Shown: piece after piece, positions 1-6,613 of the stretch
How the letters are laid out: each line of letters starts with the position of its first letter
Position numbering within the stretch: position 1 is the stretch's first letter
Source: Mariprofundaceae bacterium
GTDB lineage: Bacteria; Pseudomonadota; Zetaproteobacteria; Mariprofundales; Mariprofundaceae
Direction: 5' to 3'
NCBI GenBank assembly: GCA_027075825.1
Contig: JALSZZ010000377.1
Span: 1-7,203, forward strand
DNA length: 7,203 bases
Translations under genes and position numbers: made by a program
Notes under the pieces: model-generated
Database searches by the model: none
Seen by the model: the letters and a program-made list of their open reading frames with translations, nothing else
What the model was told of the DNA's origin: nothing

Positions 1-2
1 GT

Positions 3-131
3 TATATCATCGCAGACGAAGCCTTCACTCTGGCCAATGGCCAATGGACCGGTACCTCACGTCCCCGTCGTCAGCATATATGGGCGGTCTATGGCGAACG
101 ACTTTCCTCACTGTATGATGAGCAGTCTTGA
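3..131 (+). CDS. possible C-terminal fragment of an unidentified protein (5' end outside window)
   Basis: An open frame enters from the left edge (first full codon at 3) and stops at TGA 129-131. It gives about 42 residues beginning YIIADEAFTLANGQW and ending LSSLYDEQS, with a mixed charged and aromatic composition that reads like a globular protein tail. It would converge with the minus-strand glycosyltransferase gene and overlap its last 43 bases. I do not recognise the family. The evidence is weak: the other two plus-strand frames are also open over most of this stretch, and the start codon is not in the window. It could be a chance open frame. Confidence 0.33.
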   Translation, partial: YIIADEAFTLANGQWTGTSRPRRQHIWAVYGERLSSLYDEQS

Positions 132-769
132 TCATTTGCCACACGAATGTCAGGGCGCTGAAGCAGCCAGCCATCGACGCATGCCCGTGCGAGATCGTCG
201 GCAGTGTCAACATCATAATCCACGGGTAGCACATGGCAGCGCAGTGATTGCTGCTCAATGCGCTGCATGGTTTGTTCCCTGACCTGTCCACCACCCCAGC
301 TGATCGCTTCAAACAGACAGGGCTGTGGCTGCCGCATGGCAATAACATTATAGCCGCCATCCTCCACCGGGCCGATGACGACATCAACCTCTTGCAAAGC
401 CCTGGCTGTGGCCAACAGGCGTGCGTCCTGCATATGCGGGGAATCAGCGCCGATCACAATGGTTGGCAACCAGTCACGCTCTGTCAGTGTAGAAATAACC
501 CGCTGCAAACGCACACCAAGATCGCCATCTCCCTGCGGCAACAGCGGCAATGTTGTGTGCTGAAAGAATGGGTGGTGGATATCGTCAACGGCCAGCCATA
601 CATGATCAAACAACCGCTGTGCCTGCCGCAACACGCTGTCAAGCATCTGTTCATACCACCACGCCGCCTGCATGGCGTTATATGTTGGCATCAAACGGGT
701 TTTCACCTTGCCAGCCACAGGCGCTCTGGCCATGACCAGTAACTGGCAGCCAGCCGGATTATTTGTCAT
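89..769 (-). CDS. TIGR04282 / DUF2064 family glycosyltransferase-like protein
   Basis: A protein of about 226 residues of the DUF2064 family, which has a GT-A-like nucleotide-diphospho-sugar transferase fold related to MobA/CofC-type nucleotidyltransferases. It is probably cytoplasmic. Visible motifs, numbered from the chosen start, are ARAPVAGKVKTRL at 14-26 (nucleotide-binding loop), GDGDLGVRL near 80-88, GADSP at 107-111 (the family's xDxP), PVEDGGY at 134-140 and DVDTADDL at 186-193. The family usually has 200-230 residues, so this one is complete. I chose ATG 769 because it places the N-terminus just before the conserved strand. An in-frame ATG at 796 would add nine atypical residues and neither start has a clear Shine-Dalgarno. 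The start lies inside the end of the GH6 gene (11-nt overlap), so translation is probably coupled. The exact substrate is unknown. It is the last gene of the operon in the window. Confidence 0.9.
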   Translation of the reverse strand: MTNNPAGCQLLVMARAPVAGKVKTRLMPTYNAMQAAWWYEQMLDSVLRQAQRLFDHVWLAVDDIHHPFFQHTTLPLLPQGDGDLGVRLQRVISTLTERDWLPTIVIGADSPHMQDARLLATARALQEVDVVIGPVEDGGYNVIAMRQPQPCLFEAISWGGGQVREQTMQRIEQQSLRCHVLPVDYDVDTADDLARACVDGWLLQRPDIRVANDQDCSSYSEESRSP

Positions 770-2150
770 GTGGTGCGAGCAGTGGCGGCCAGGCATTGTT
801 GATCAGCATCAGAAACTGTTGGTGAAACCAGTGCCCTGATGGCGGTGCATCCGGTAGTGCGCCCGTAGGAAGACGGGAGGGTGCCGGGCCATAATCCACC
901 ACATAATCAGGATCACACATCGGATCATAGCGCTTGCCTTCGCTGTCTGGCTCCTGTTGTCTGGCATCACTGGTGCCATCGGATTCTCCAGGCGGTTTGA
1001 CCCAGATAAATGCCGCCACAGGGTGTTGCTCACCATACGGGCTGACCTGTGGCCTGGGTCCAAGACCTGCACCTGATGGATTACACCAGTTTCCCCGATG
1101 AAAACGTCGGTCAATTCTGGATTCATTCACATAGTGCCGGACATCGTCGGCTGCTGATCGCTGCCGGGGACGGTACCTGCCACCCCAGCCATTGCGTGAA
1201 GTATCAATAAGGAATCTGATATGTTCGGGGAACCCGGCGGCAATAAATTCCTGATCAAGACGTTCGATATAATCTTTTTCATCAAAGTGACGATTCCAGG
1301 CATAAAAACTGTCTGAGCGTACTGGTTTGCCTTGCAGTTTCAGGGAAGGGTTGTCAAGAAAAGGTTCTTCCACAGGGGTTGATCCTGAAATATTGGTGAC
1401 AAAACCATCAACAGCTGACAGCCCCGGCTTTGTTGCCCTGACTGTCTCAGCAATAAATGCCACTGTTTTTTGCAGGGTTTCGTCCCAGCCAAGCCAGCCG
1501 GAATGGCCGACATCAAGGTAAATATAATGATTATCATGCCCGGAAAGTTGCTCAACAGCGTATTGTATTCCTCGCTGATATACCTTGTGCTGATAAACCG
1601 CCGCACATTTTTTATTCCACAGATTGGTGACCATATTGGGCAAGGAATCAGGTTCGACGATAAATACAAAACGCAGACCGGAAAAACGCGGTTCGCTGGT
1701 AAGGCGGGCAATAACATCAATATAATCATGTTGGTAACGCATCAGGCCATTGTTACGATAGCTGAGTGTGCCATTGGAACTCATGGCGGAGCAGTCGCGG
1801 TCGGGAAGATTGTAAAGCACCAGTTCAACCACCATGGGGCGATTTGCCTGCTGCTGCAAGGCCATGTTCAGATGTTGTTCAAGACTGGCACGTCCGCTAT
1901 TGGCAGTGCCACCGGCAATTGCTTCGATTCTGTCCAGCCAGATCGCTGTAGGCATGTGCTGAAGCTGACGCATGGCTGCGACCAGTGCAGCATCGTGGAC
2001 ACGGTGAATGGACTGCTCAATTTCCTGCGCGTAATCTTCATTGTGATAAACATCAGCGCCCTGATAAGGGTTATTGACATGCCCGGCAGCATATGCGGGT
2101 GTCATCAGCATGCAGCCCAACAAACACAGCAGTTCTTTGATCTGCTTCAC
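759..2150 (-). CDS. exported glycoside hydrolase family 6 cellulase, probably cellobiohydrolase type
   Basis: A 463-residue GH6 enzyme that hydrolyses beta-1,4-glucan with inversion. The start is GTG (2150), overlapping the upstream TGA as GTGA. Residues 1-21 look like a signal peptide, with Lys at 2 and 5, a hydrophobic core at 7-16 and likely cleavage after AYA (19-21). Aligned by memory to Trichoderma reesei Cel6A, Y113, D119 (in PDRDC), D168 (in VEPDSL), K385 and D391 (in GESDGTSD) match Y169, D175, D221 (catalytic acid), K395 and D401. C120-C182 and C356-C412 match its two disulfides, consistent with an extracytoplasmic protein. The SRNGW and RIDRRFHRGNWCN blocks are typical of bacterial GH6. 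The long loop at about 388-420 resembles exo-acting members rather than open-cleft endoglucanases; that reading is an inference. There is no carbohydrate-binding module or linker. LLGC at 10-13 is a poor lipobox, so lipidation is unlikely but not excluded. Confidence 0.96.
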   Translation of the reverse strand: MKQIKELLCLLGCMLMTPAYAAGHVNNPYQGADVYHNEDYAQEIEQSIHRVHDAALVAAMRQLQHMPTAIWLDRIEAIAGGTANSGRASLEQHLNMALQQQANRPMVVELVLYNLPDRDCSAMSSNGTLSYRNNGLMRYQHDYIDVIARLTSEPRFSGLRFVFIVEPDSLPNMVTNLWNKKCAAVYQHKVYQRGIQYAVEQLSGHDNHYIYLDVGHSGWLGWDETLQKTVAFIAETVRATKPGLSAVDGFVTNISGSTPVEEPFLDNPSLKLQGKPVRSDSFYAWNRHFDEKDYIERLDQEFIAAGFPEHIRFLIDTSRNGWGGRYRPRQRSAADDVRHYVNESRIDRRFHRGNWCNPSGAGLGPRPQVSPYGEQHPVAAFIWVKPPGESDGTSDARQQEPDSEGKRYDPMCDPDYVVDYGPAPSRLPTGALPDAPPSGHWFHQQFLMLINNAWPPLLAPHDK

Positions 2151-2707
2151 GCCCGTGTTACACCAGCCAGTGCCTGCAATACCTCGTCGCTGTTACGGCA
2201 GAGCTGAATCGCAGTCATCGGTGCGCCCACGGAAAAGCGCAATGATTGCTCCAGTACAGGCAATATTTCCCGCCACATTTCGCCATAAACAATCAGCGGA
2301 CGCGGTTCGAGTACGCCAATGGCCAGCATATCCCAGCACATGGCAAATTCGGCCAGCGTCCCCAGACCACCGGGCAATACCAGCCAGGCATGCGCATCTT
2401 CAATCAGTGTGCGCATGCGATCAAAAAAATCGTAAGCGCGGATTTCTTCGCTCAGGGCATTTTCCGGTGGCGCGGGAAAATGCGTCAGCATCACGCCGCG
2501 CACACAGCCACCACCAGCCCGCATACCCTCGGCAAATGCCGCCATCAGCCCGTCGTGTCCGCCTGTTATACCATCCCAGCCGTGCTGCCCCAGTATCCTG
2601 GCCAGCGCCACAACATCTGCGTATGCCGCATCATTCGTTGCTACTGATGAAGCGCCGAAAGCGGTAATACGCGGACGCACGCCCGGCTCAGTCCGCGCCT
2701 CCATCAT
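2147..2707 (-). CDS. LOG family protein (TIGR00730-like, 'lysine decarboxylase' fold)
   Basis: A 186-residue cytoplasmic Rossmann-like protein of the LOG family. Characterised members release the base from nucleoside 5'-monophosphates (cytokinin activation in plants and some bacteria); many bacterial ones have no known substrate. Visible are the first strand with FGASS at 17-21, TGGHDGLM at 48-55, and the signature PGGLGTLAE at 112-120, whose final Glu is a catalytic residue. Upstream, DRMRT at 96-100 sits where most members have an Arg-Lys pair; here Arg97 is followed by Met. The old name 'lysine decarboxylase' is a misannotation of the fold. The start is ATG 2707 in ATGATG. The first ATG forms an ATGA overlap with the rlpA stop and no strong Shine-Dalgarno precedes it, so it is probably coupled. 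The length is usual for the family. Confidence 0.93.
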   Translation of the reverse strand: MMEARTEPGVRPRITAFGASSVATNDAAYADVVALARILGQHGWDGITGGHDGLMAAFAEGMRAGGGCVRGVMLTHFPAPPENALSEEIRAYDFFDRMRTLIEDAHAWLVLPGGLGTLAEFAMCWDMLAIGVLEPRPLIVYGEMWREILPVLEQSLRFSVGAPMTAIQLCRNSDEVLQALAGVTRA

Positions 2708-4020
2708 TTGCCTACCACCACGATAGCTTTATCAATGCCGCTGCTTTCCACATCTTCCACCACTGTGCCGACGTGGCTTACATCGTCAAACGGCCCGATG
2801 CGCACCCGGTAAATCTCTGCATCTCCGGCATGCGGCGCATGCACGGCAATATTGGGGTAGCGCGACCGATAACGATCACGCAACATCGCTGCTCGCTGCA
2901 TGGAAGAAAAAGCCCCGATTTGCACATAAACCTTGCCTTTTTGCTCAACAGCAGCCGCGCCATCATGCGCAGCCTTGCTGGCTGATCCCTCCGCAGGCTG
3001 GCGGGCAGCAGTCACAAACTGGCGGTTCATGGTGGCCGAAGAACGCATCGGCGCAGGCAAATCCTGTTGCGCAACAGGTGCAGGCGGTTGCGCGGCAGGC
3101 GTGGTAATCAGCGGGCGCAGGTTATCGCTCACCAGGCTGACTTTTGTAATACCGCTCATTTCCATGCGTGCGGCCAGTAACTCTGCCTGATCACGACGAG
3201 AGAACGGACCCTGCCGCACCTTATATACCACCGGCGTTTTTTCATCGTCCACAAAAAGTCGCAACTGTGGATAATCATGCAGGTATTGCTGACGAAGCTT
3301 GTCGGCGCTTTCACGCGATACAAAAGCGCCCAGTTGCACATAATAAGGCGTGGTTCCCTGTTTGCTGACAGCAGGTGGTGGTGCAGGCTGCCATGCCGGT
3401 GTCTTTGGCGTGCGCGTTGCCTGGCCCGTCACTGTTTTTTCGGTTGTCACTTCATCCGCTTGTGCGGTGGTAATCACTTCCGGTAATGAGCGCAGTGGCG
3501 ACAGGTTGCCTGAAGGCTCCACCGCAGCTTTTGGTTTTGGCTGTGCCACATAATGCGTGACCTTCACCGGAGCAGGAGAGCCATCGCCCAGCGCCTGCAC
3601 CCGCACGCGGGCAGTTCCTTTTTTGGCATAGCCCAGTTGCTGCGCTGCGGCATAGGAAAGATCAATCAGCCGATCCTTGACGAAAGGCCCACGGTCGTTG
3701 ATGCGCAGATCAATATGCTTGCCGTTTTCCAGGTTGGTCACCCGCACCATGGTACCCATGGGCAGAGTAGGATGCGCCGCAGAAAGTCCGTGCATATCAT
3801 AACGCTCGCCACTGGACGTTTTTTTACCATGGAAATCACGACCATACCACGAAGCCATGCCTGTTTCATCATAGCCATCCGCTTTTAACAGCGGGTAATA
3901 CCACTGACCATTCACGCGATAAGGCTTGTTGGTCGCTTTGCGTGTTTCATCAACCGGCGGTTGTTTTTGCCCGCAAGCGGTAACGAACACGGCAATGATT
4001 ACTATCCACCAAAATCTCAT
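2704..4020 (-). CDS. rlpA: RlpA septal lytic transglycosylase lipoprotein with two SPOR domains
   Basis: A 438-residue RlpA. Residues 1-15 form a lipoprotein signal with lipobox VTAC and lipidated Cys16, and Gly17 suggests outer-membrane sorting. The double-psi beta-barrel domain spans about 34-145, with the family blocks NGQWYYPL (37-44), GMASWYG (54-60), the TSSGERYD/AAHPTLP region and NDRGPF (108-113). E72, H83 and D109 have the same spacing as the conserved catalytic-site residues I recall for Pseudomonas RlpA. A Pro/Ala/Thr-rich linker (about 146-224) leads to SPOR1 (about 225-300, YYVQLGAF and YKVRQGPF). A second linker leads to SPOR2 (about 362-438, VYVQIGAF and YRVRIGPF). SPOR domains bind peptide-free glycan at division septa, and RlpA of Pseudomonas cleaves such strands. 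The usual form has one SPOR domain. The start is ATG 4020 with AGGAG six to eight bases upstream, overlapping the previous stop as ATGA. Confidence 0.96.
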   Translation of the reverse strand: MRFWWIVIIAVFVTACGQKQPPVDETRKATNKPYRVNGQWYYPLLKADGYDETGMASWYGRDFHGKKTSSGERYDMHGLSAAHPTLPMGTMVRVTNLENGKHIDLRINDRGPFVKDRLIDLSYAAAQQLGYAKKGTARVRVQALGDGSPAPVKVTHYVAQPKPKAAVEPSGNLSPLRSLPEVITTAQADEVTTEKTVTGQATRTPKTPAWQPAPPPAVSKQGTTPYYVQLGAFVSRESADKLRQQYLHDYPQLRLFVDDEKTPVVYKVRQGPFSRRDQAELLAARMEMSGITKVSLVSDNLRPLITTPAAQPPAPVAQQDLPAPMRSSATMNRQFVTAARQPAEGSASKAAHDGAAAVEQKGKVYVQIGAFSSMQRAAMLRDRYRSRYPNIAVHAPHAGDAEIYRVRIGPFDDVSHVGTVVEDVESSGIDKAIVVVGK

Positions 4021-4745
4021 TCGCTTCTCTCCTGCTTTTTCGATTCAATTGCCCTGAACTGTTTCATGCGCCTGAGTACCTTACGGGAATAACGCGGGCT
4101 GCCCAGTGAGCCGTTATAAGCCTGAAGCGCCCTGGCCCGCGAATGATAACGATCCAGATAATGACGCAACACAGCGCAACCGTAACGTATATTCGTCTCA
4201 ATCACGAACAGATTATCTTTCGGCGAACCCAGCTTCTCTTTCCAGAAGGGCATCACCTGCATCAGTCCCCGGGCACCAACATTGCTCACTGCGAAATGAT
4301 CAAAATTGGACTCCACTGACATCAGAGCCAGCACCAGTTCGATAGAAAGATGAAAACGCCGACAATAATAATACGTCCAGTAGGCAATCTCCTGTGCCTC
4401 ATCTGCATTGCTCACCCAGGGAGAAATCAGCTGACGAATATCCGCCTCCCAGACAAGCTGCGCATAATCCCGCCGGGGCCTGCGCCGAACTTCCTCCGTT
4501 GAAGGCGGGCGAAACATGCTGCGCAATGCATTCTGTTCCTCCCGTGGCATAACAGGCAATGGCAATAGCTGATCTCCCAGTAATGCCGGTACAGTCATCA
4601 GTTGCCGCATATGCTGACGATCTTCGGGTGTGCTACGCATCCAGAACGGCAGGCTGAAAGCCAGCCCCAACAGCAGCACCAGCGTCAGCAAGCCTTTGGC
4701 CGAAGGGCCAGCAAGCAAGCGACGAAGCGCCTTTGCCTGTTTCAT
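4017..4745 (-). CDS. membrane-anchored SLT-domain lytic transglycosylase
   Basis: A 242-residue protein. It has a basic N-terminus, a single hydrophobic segment at about 18-35 (uncleaved anchor or signal), a variable charged stretch to about 100, and a goose-lysozyme-like SLT domain at about 115-230. The SLT motifs are all present: LMSVESNF (141-148) with catalytic Glu145, GARGLMQVMP (157-166), NIRYGCAVLRHYLDRY (185-200) and AYNGS (209-213). Such enzymes cleave the MurNAc-GlcNAc bond of peptidoglycan in the periplasm and leave 1,6-anhydroMurNAc. The small size and lack of a superhelical domain resemble MltE- or MltC-type catalytic modules rather than the large Slt70. The start ATG 4745 overlaps the proS stop as ATGA. 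A GGAGGG lies directly against the start codon, too close for ordinary initiation, which favours termination-reinitiation. A lytic transglycosylase next to proS is, as I recall, also seen in betaproteobacteria. Confidence 0.93.
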   Translation of the reverse strand: MKQAKALRRLLAGPSAKGLLTLVLLLGLAFSLPFWMRSTPEDRQHMRQLMTVPALLGDQLLPLPVMPREEQNALRSMFRPPSTEEVRRRPRRDYAQLVWEADIRQLISPWVSNADEAQEIAYWTYYYCRRFHLSIELVLALMSVESNFDHFAVSNVGARGLMQVMPFWKEKLGSPKDNLFVIETNIRYGCAVLRHYLDRYHSRARALQAYNGSLGSPRYSRKVLRRMKQFRAIESKKQERSE

Positions 4746-6445
4746 CCCTCCAGTGTAACAGCCAGATGCGACATGATGCCATCGATGGCCACTGGATTTC
4801 GTGCCGCTCGACGCGCTGAAAATTCTACTTCACCCCGCTCAAGGCTGCGCTCACTGAGCACAATCTGCCACGGCATACCGATCAGCTCATGATCACGGAA
4901 TTTGACACCGGGACGTTCCCTGCGCTCATCCCACAATACATCATAGCCAGCATCTTGCAGTGCCCTGTAAAGTTTTGCTGAAGCTTCCATTACCGGTGCC
5001 TTGTTGCCCAGGGTGATCAGCGAGAGCTGAAACGGAGCCAGGTGTGACGGCCAGTCAATACCATGTTCATCATGACGCTGTTCGATAATCGCCGCCATCA
5101 GACGTGAAACGCCAATGCCATAACAGCCCATGGTGGCCACTGCCCGTTTGCCATTCGCATCCTGGAAGCATACCCCCATGGGTTCACTGTAACAACGACC
5201 AAGGGCAAACACATGGCCTGTTTCAATACCGCGACGCAGCACCATCGTGCCTTCATGGCAGCGCTGACAGCCATCGCCATCGCGCACGGCGCGTATATCT
5301 GCCCACTGATGAATATCAGCATCGCGCTCCAGCGATACGCCAGTGCAATGAGCATCCGGGCGATTCGCGCCCACCACCAGACCTGATGCGCCCTGCAAAG
5401 ACTGATCAGCGTACACTGCCACCGACAAACCACAAGGCCCGATATAGCCCTTGACACCACCGGCGCTGGCAAAATCGTCATCAGCGGCCAGTTCCACCGC
5501 ATCGGTGCCGAGCAGGCGGGCAAGTTTCATCTCCTGCACCTCATCGTCACCGCGCACGCAGACGGCCACCAACTGACCATCGTTATCACCGCCCTGCTGA
5601 CGGTAGAGCATGGTTTTGACGACCAGTGCCAGCGGTACGCCAAGCAGATCAGCCACGTCTTCTGCCGCTGTTGTGTTCGGCGTGGCAAGCACTGTTTTGT
5701 CGGCTGCCTGACCTGTGACGGTCTCGACAGCAGCCACCGCCTTCTCGATATTGGCTGCGTAATCACAGTGCGAACAATGGGCAATCAGATCTTCACCGGA
5801 ATCAGCCAGCACATGGAATTCGTGCGAGGACGCACCACCAATACTGCCATTATCTGCTTCTACAGCCCGAAATTCCAGGCCCAGGCGCGTAAAAATACGC
5901 TGATAAGTGGCAAACATCCTGTCATATTCGCGTTGCAGGCAGGCGTCGTCAACGTGAAAGGAGTAGGCGTCTTTCATCACAAACTCACGTCCTCGCATCA
6001 GACCAAAGCGCGGACGGATTTCATCACGAAACTTGCCCTGAATCTGATAGAGATTCATCGGCAACTGTTTGTAGGAGCGCAACTCCCGGGCAACCAGATC
6101 ACAAATCACTTCTTCATGGGTCGGGCCGAGGCATGATTCGTGTTCATGCCGATCCTTAAAACGACACAGTTCCGGGCCATATTTGTGCAGGCGACCGGAT
6201 TTTTCCCACAAATCAGCAGGCTGCACCATGGGCATCAGCAATTCCTGCGCTCCGGCGCGATTCATTTCCTCACGAATAATGGCCTCGATCTTGCGCAGCA
6301 CGCGCAAGCCAAGCGGCAAATAATCATACACCCCGCTGGTAACGCGGCGAATATAGCCTGCGCGCAGCAGCAACTGATGCGACACCACTTCAGCATCAGC
6401 GGGCATATTGCGCATGGTTGGAACAAGAAGTCTGGAATATTGCAT
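4742..6445 (-). CDS. proS: prolyl-tRNA synthetase with editing insertion domain
   Basis: A 567-residue cytoplasmic class II synthetase that charges tRNA(Pro) with proline. Its length is close to the 572 residues of the E. coli enzyme and the N-terminus aligns with it (PADAEVVSHQLLLRAG at 15-30). Class II core motifs are motif 1 around TSGVYDYLPLG (36-46), GPTHEEV (107-113), motif 2 FRDEIRPRFGLMRGREF (139-155) and motif 3 GCYGIGVSRLM (440-450). An anticodon-binding domain follows from about 470. The YbaK-like insertion (about 240-385) that deacylates Ala-tRNA(Pro) is present, with K277 (E. coli K279), GYIGP (333-337) and GANRPDAH (359-366). C224/C227 and C393/C396 form two CxxC pairs flanking the insertion and could bind a metal; E. 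coli ProRS lacks them. The start ATG 6445 fits the family N-terminus but has no evident Shine-Dalgarno. It is the first gene of the minus-strand operon. Confidence 0.98.
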   Translation of the reverse strand: MQYSRLLVPTMRNMPADAEVVSHQLLLRAGYIRRVTSGVYDYLPLGLRVLRKIEAIIREEMNRAGAQELLMPMVQPADLWEKSGRLHKYGPELCRFKDRHEHESCLGPTHEEVICDLVARELRSYKQLPMNLYQIQGKFRDEIRPRFGLMRGREFVMKDAYSFHVDDACLQREYDRMFATYQRIFTRLGLEFRAVEADNGSIGGASSHEFHVLADSGEDLIAHCSHCDYAANIEKAVAAVETVTGQAADKTVLATPNTTAAEDVADLLGVPLALVVKTMLYRQQGGDNDGQLVAVCVRGDDEVQEMKLARLLGTDAVELAADDDFASAGGVKGYIGPCGLSVAVYADQSLQGASGLVVGANRPDAHCTGVSLERDADIHQWADIRAVRDGDGCQRCHEGTMVLRRGIETGHVFALGRCYSEPMGVCFQDANGKRAVATMGCYGIGVSRLMAAIIEQRHDEHGIDWPSHLAPFQLSLITLGNKAPVMEASAKLYRALQDAGYDVLWDERRERPGVKFRDHELIGMPWQIVLSERSLERGEVEFSARRAARNPVAIDGIMSHLAVTLEG

Positions 6446-6525
6446 GGCAGCAAGGCTAGGAGTCTGTCGGACTTTGGCAAATCTGTTGTGAAAAACCGGA
6501 TATTGGCCAAATCTTCGCCCTGTCT

Positions 6526-6554
6526 TTGCTAAACCGGGCTGCTACTTGTGTCAA
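6526..6554 (-). promoter_or_regulatory. candidate sigma70 promoter for the proS operon
   Basis: On the minus strand a perfect TTGACA (-35, 6554-6549) is followed after 17 bases by TAGCAA (6531-6526). The latter matches the -10 consensus at only three positions, including the first T and second A. Transcription would start near 6519 and give a leader of about 74 nt before the proS ATG. Spacing and the -35 are good, but the -10 is poor, so this is a candidate only. Confidence 0.35.
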
Positions 6555-6573
6555 TCCGCGTCGTCTGATGCTG

Positions 6574-6598
6574 TCACATGGCGCGGGCTGACATGTGA
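6574..6598. repeat. inverted repeat TCACATG-N11-CATGTGA
   Basis: Perfect 7-bp arms at 6574-6580 and 6592-6598 enclose an 11-bp GC-rich spacer. The centre-to-centre distance of 18 bp is close to two helical turns and would suit a dimeric regulator. It lies between the candidate proS -35 (6549-6554) and the plus-strand -35 (6616-6621), so it could act on either gene. No regulator gene is visible in the window. Confidence 0.45.
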
Positions 6599-6613
6599 AT
6601 AATGAATATTATT
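6598..6613. repeat. AT-rich inverted repeat AATAAT-GAAT-ATTATT
   Basis: Perfect 6-bp arms (6598-6603 and 6608-6613) surround GAAT, immediately upstream of the plus-strand TTGACA. It is nested inside a wider pair GTGAAT (6595-6600) and ATTCAC (6621-6626) that brackets the -35 element. Location and symmetry suggest an operator for the reductase gene; in AT-rich DNA short arms like these can also arise by chance. Confidence 0.4.

Noticed and set aside
32..45. Tandem GGCCAAT repeat
   Set aside because: There are only two 7-bp copies and no wider structure, so it is likely chance.
1..88. Rho-independent terminator after the operon
   Set aside because: No GC-rich hairpin followed by a T-run is visible downstream of the last minus-strand stop within the window.
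248..742. Plus-strand open frame of 164 codons
   Set aside because: It mirrors the DUF2064 gene, whose motifs are intact on the other strand.
770..796. Longer start (ATG 796) for the glycosyltransferase
   Set aside because: It adds nine His/Arg-rich residues not expected in the family, and no ribosome site supports it. ATG 769 fits the usual N-terminus.
1470..2207. Plus-strand open frame of 245 codons
   Set aside because: It is fully antisense to the well-supported GH6 gene, has a low-complexity, Ile/His/Cys-rich composition with no recognisable motif, and lacks a convincing ribosome site.
2074..2667. Plus-strand open frame of 197 codons
   Set aside because: It is antisense to the LOG gene, Arg/Pro/Ser-rich in the way typical of shadow frames, with no domain.
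6574..6598. CRP/FNR-type binding site
   Set aside because: The half-sites are in the opposite order (TCACA first, TGTGA second) and the spacing is wrong for TGTGA-N6-TCACA.
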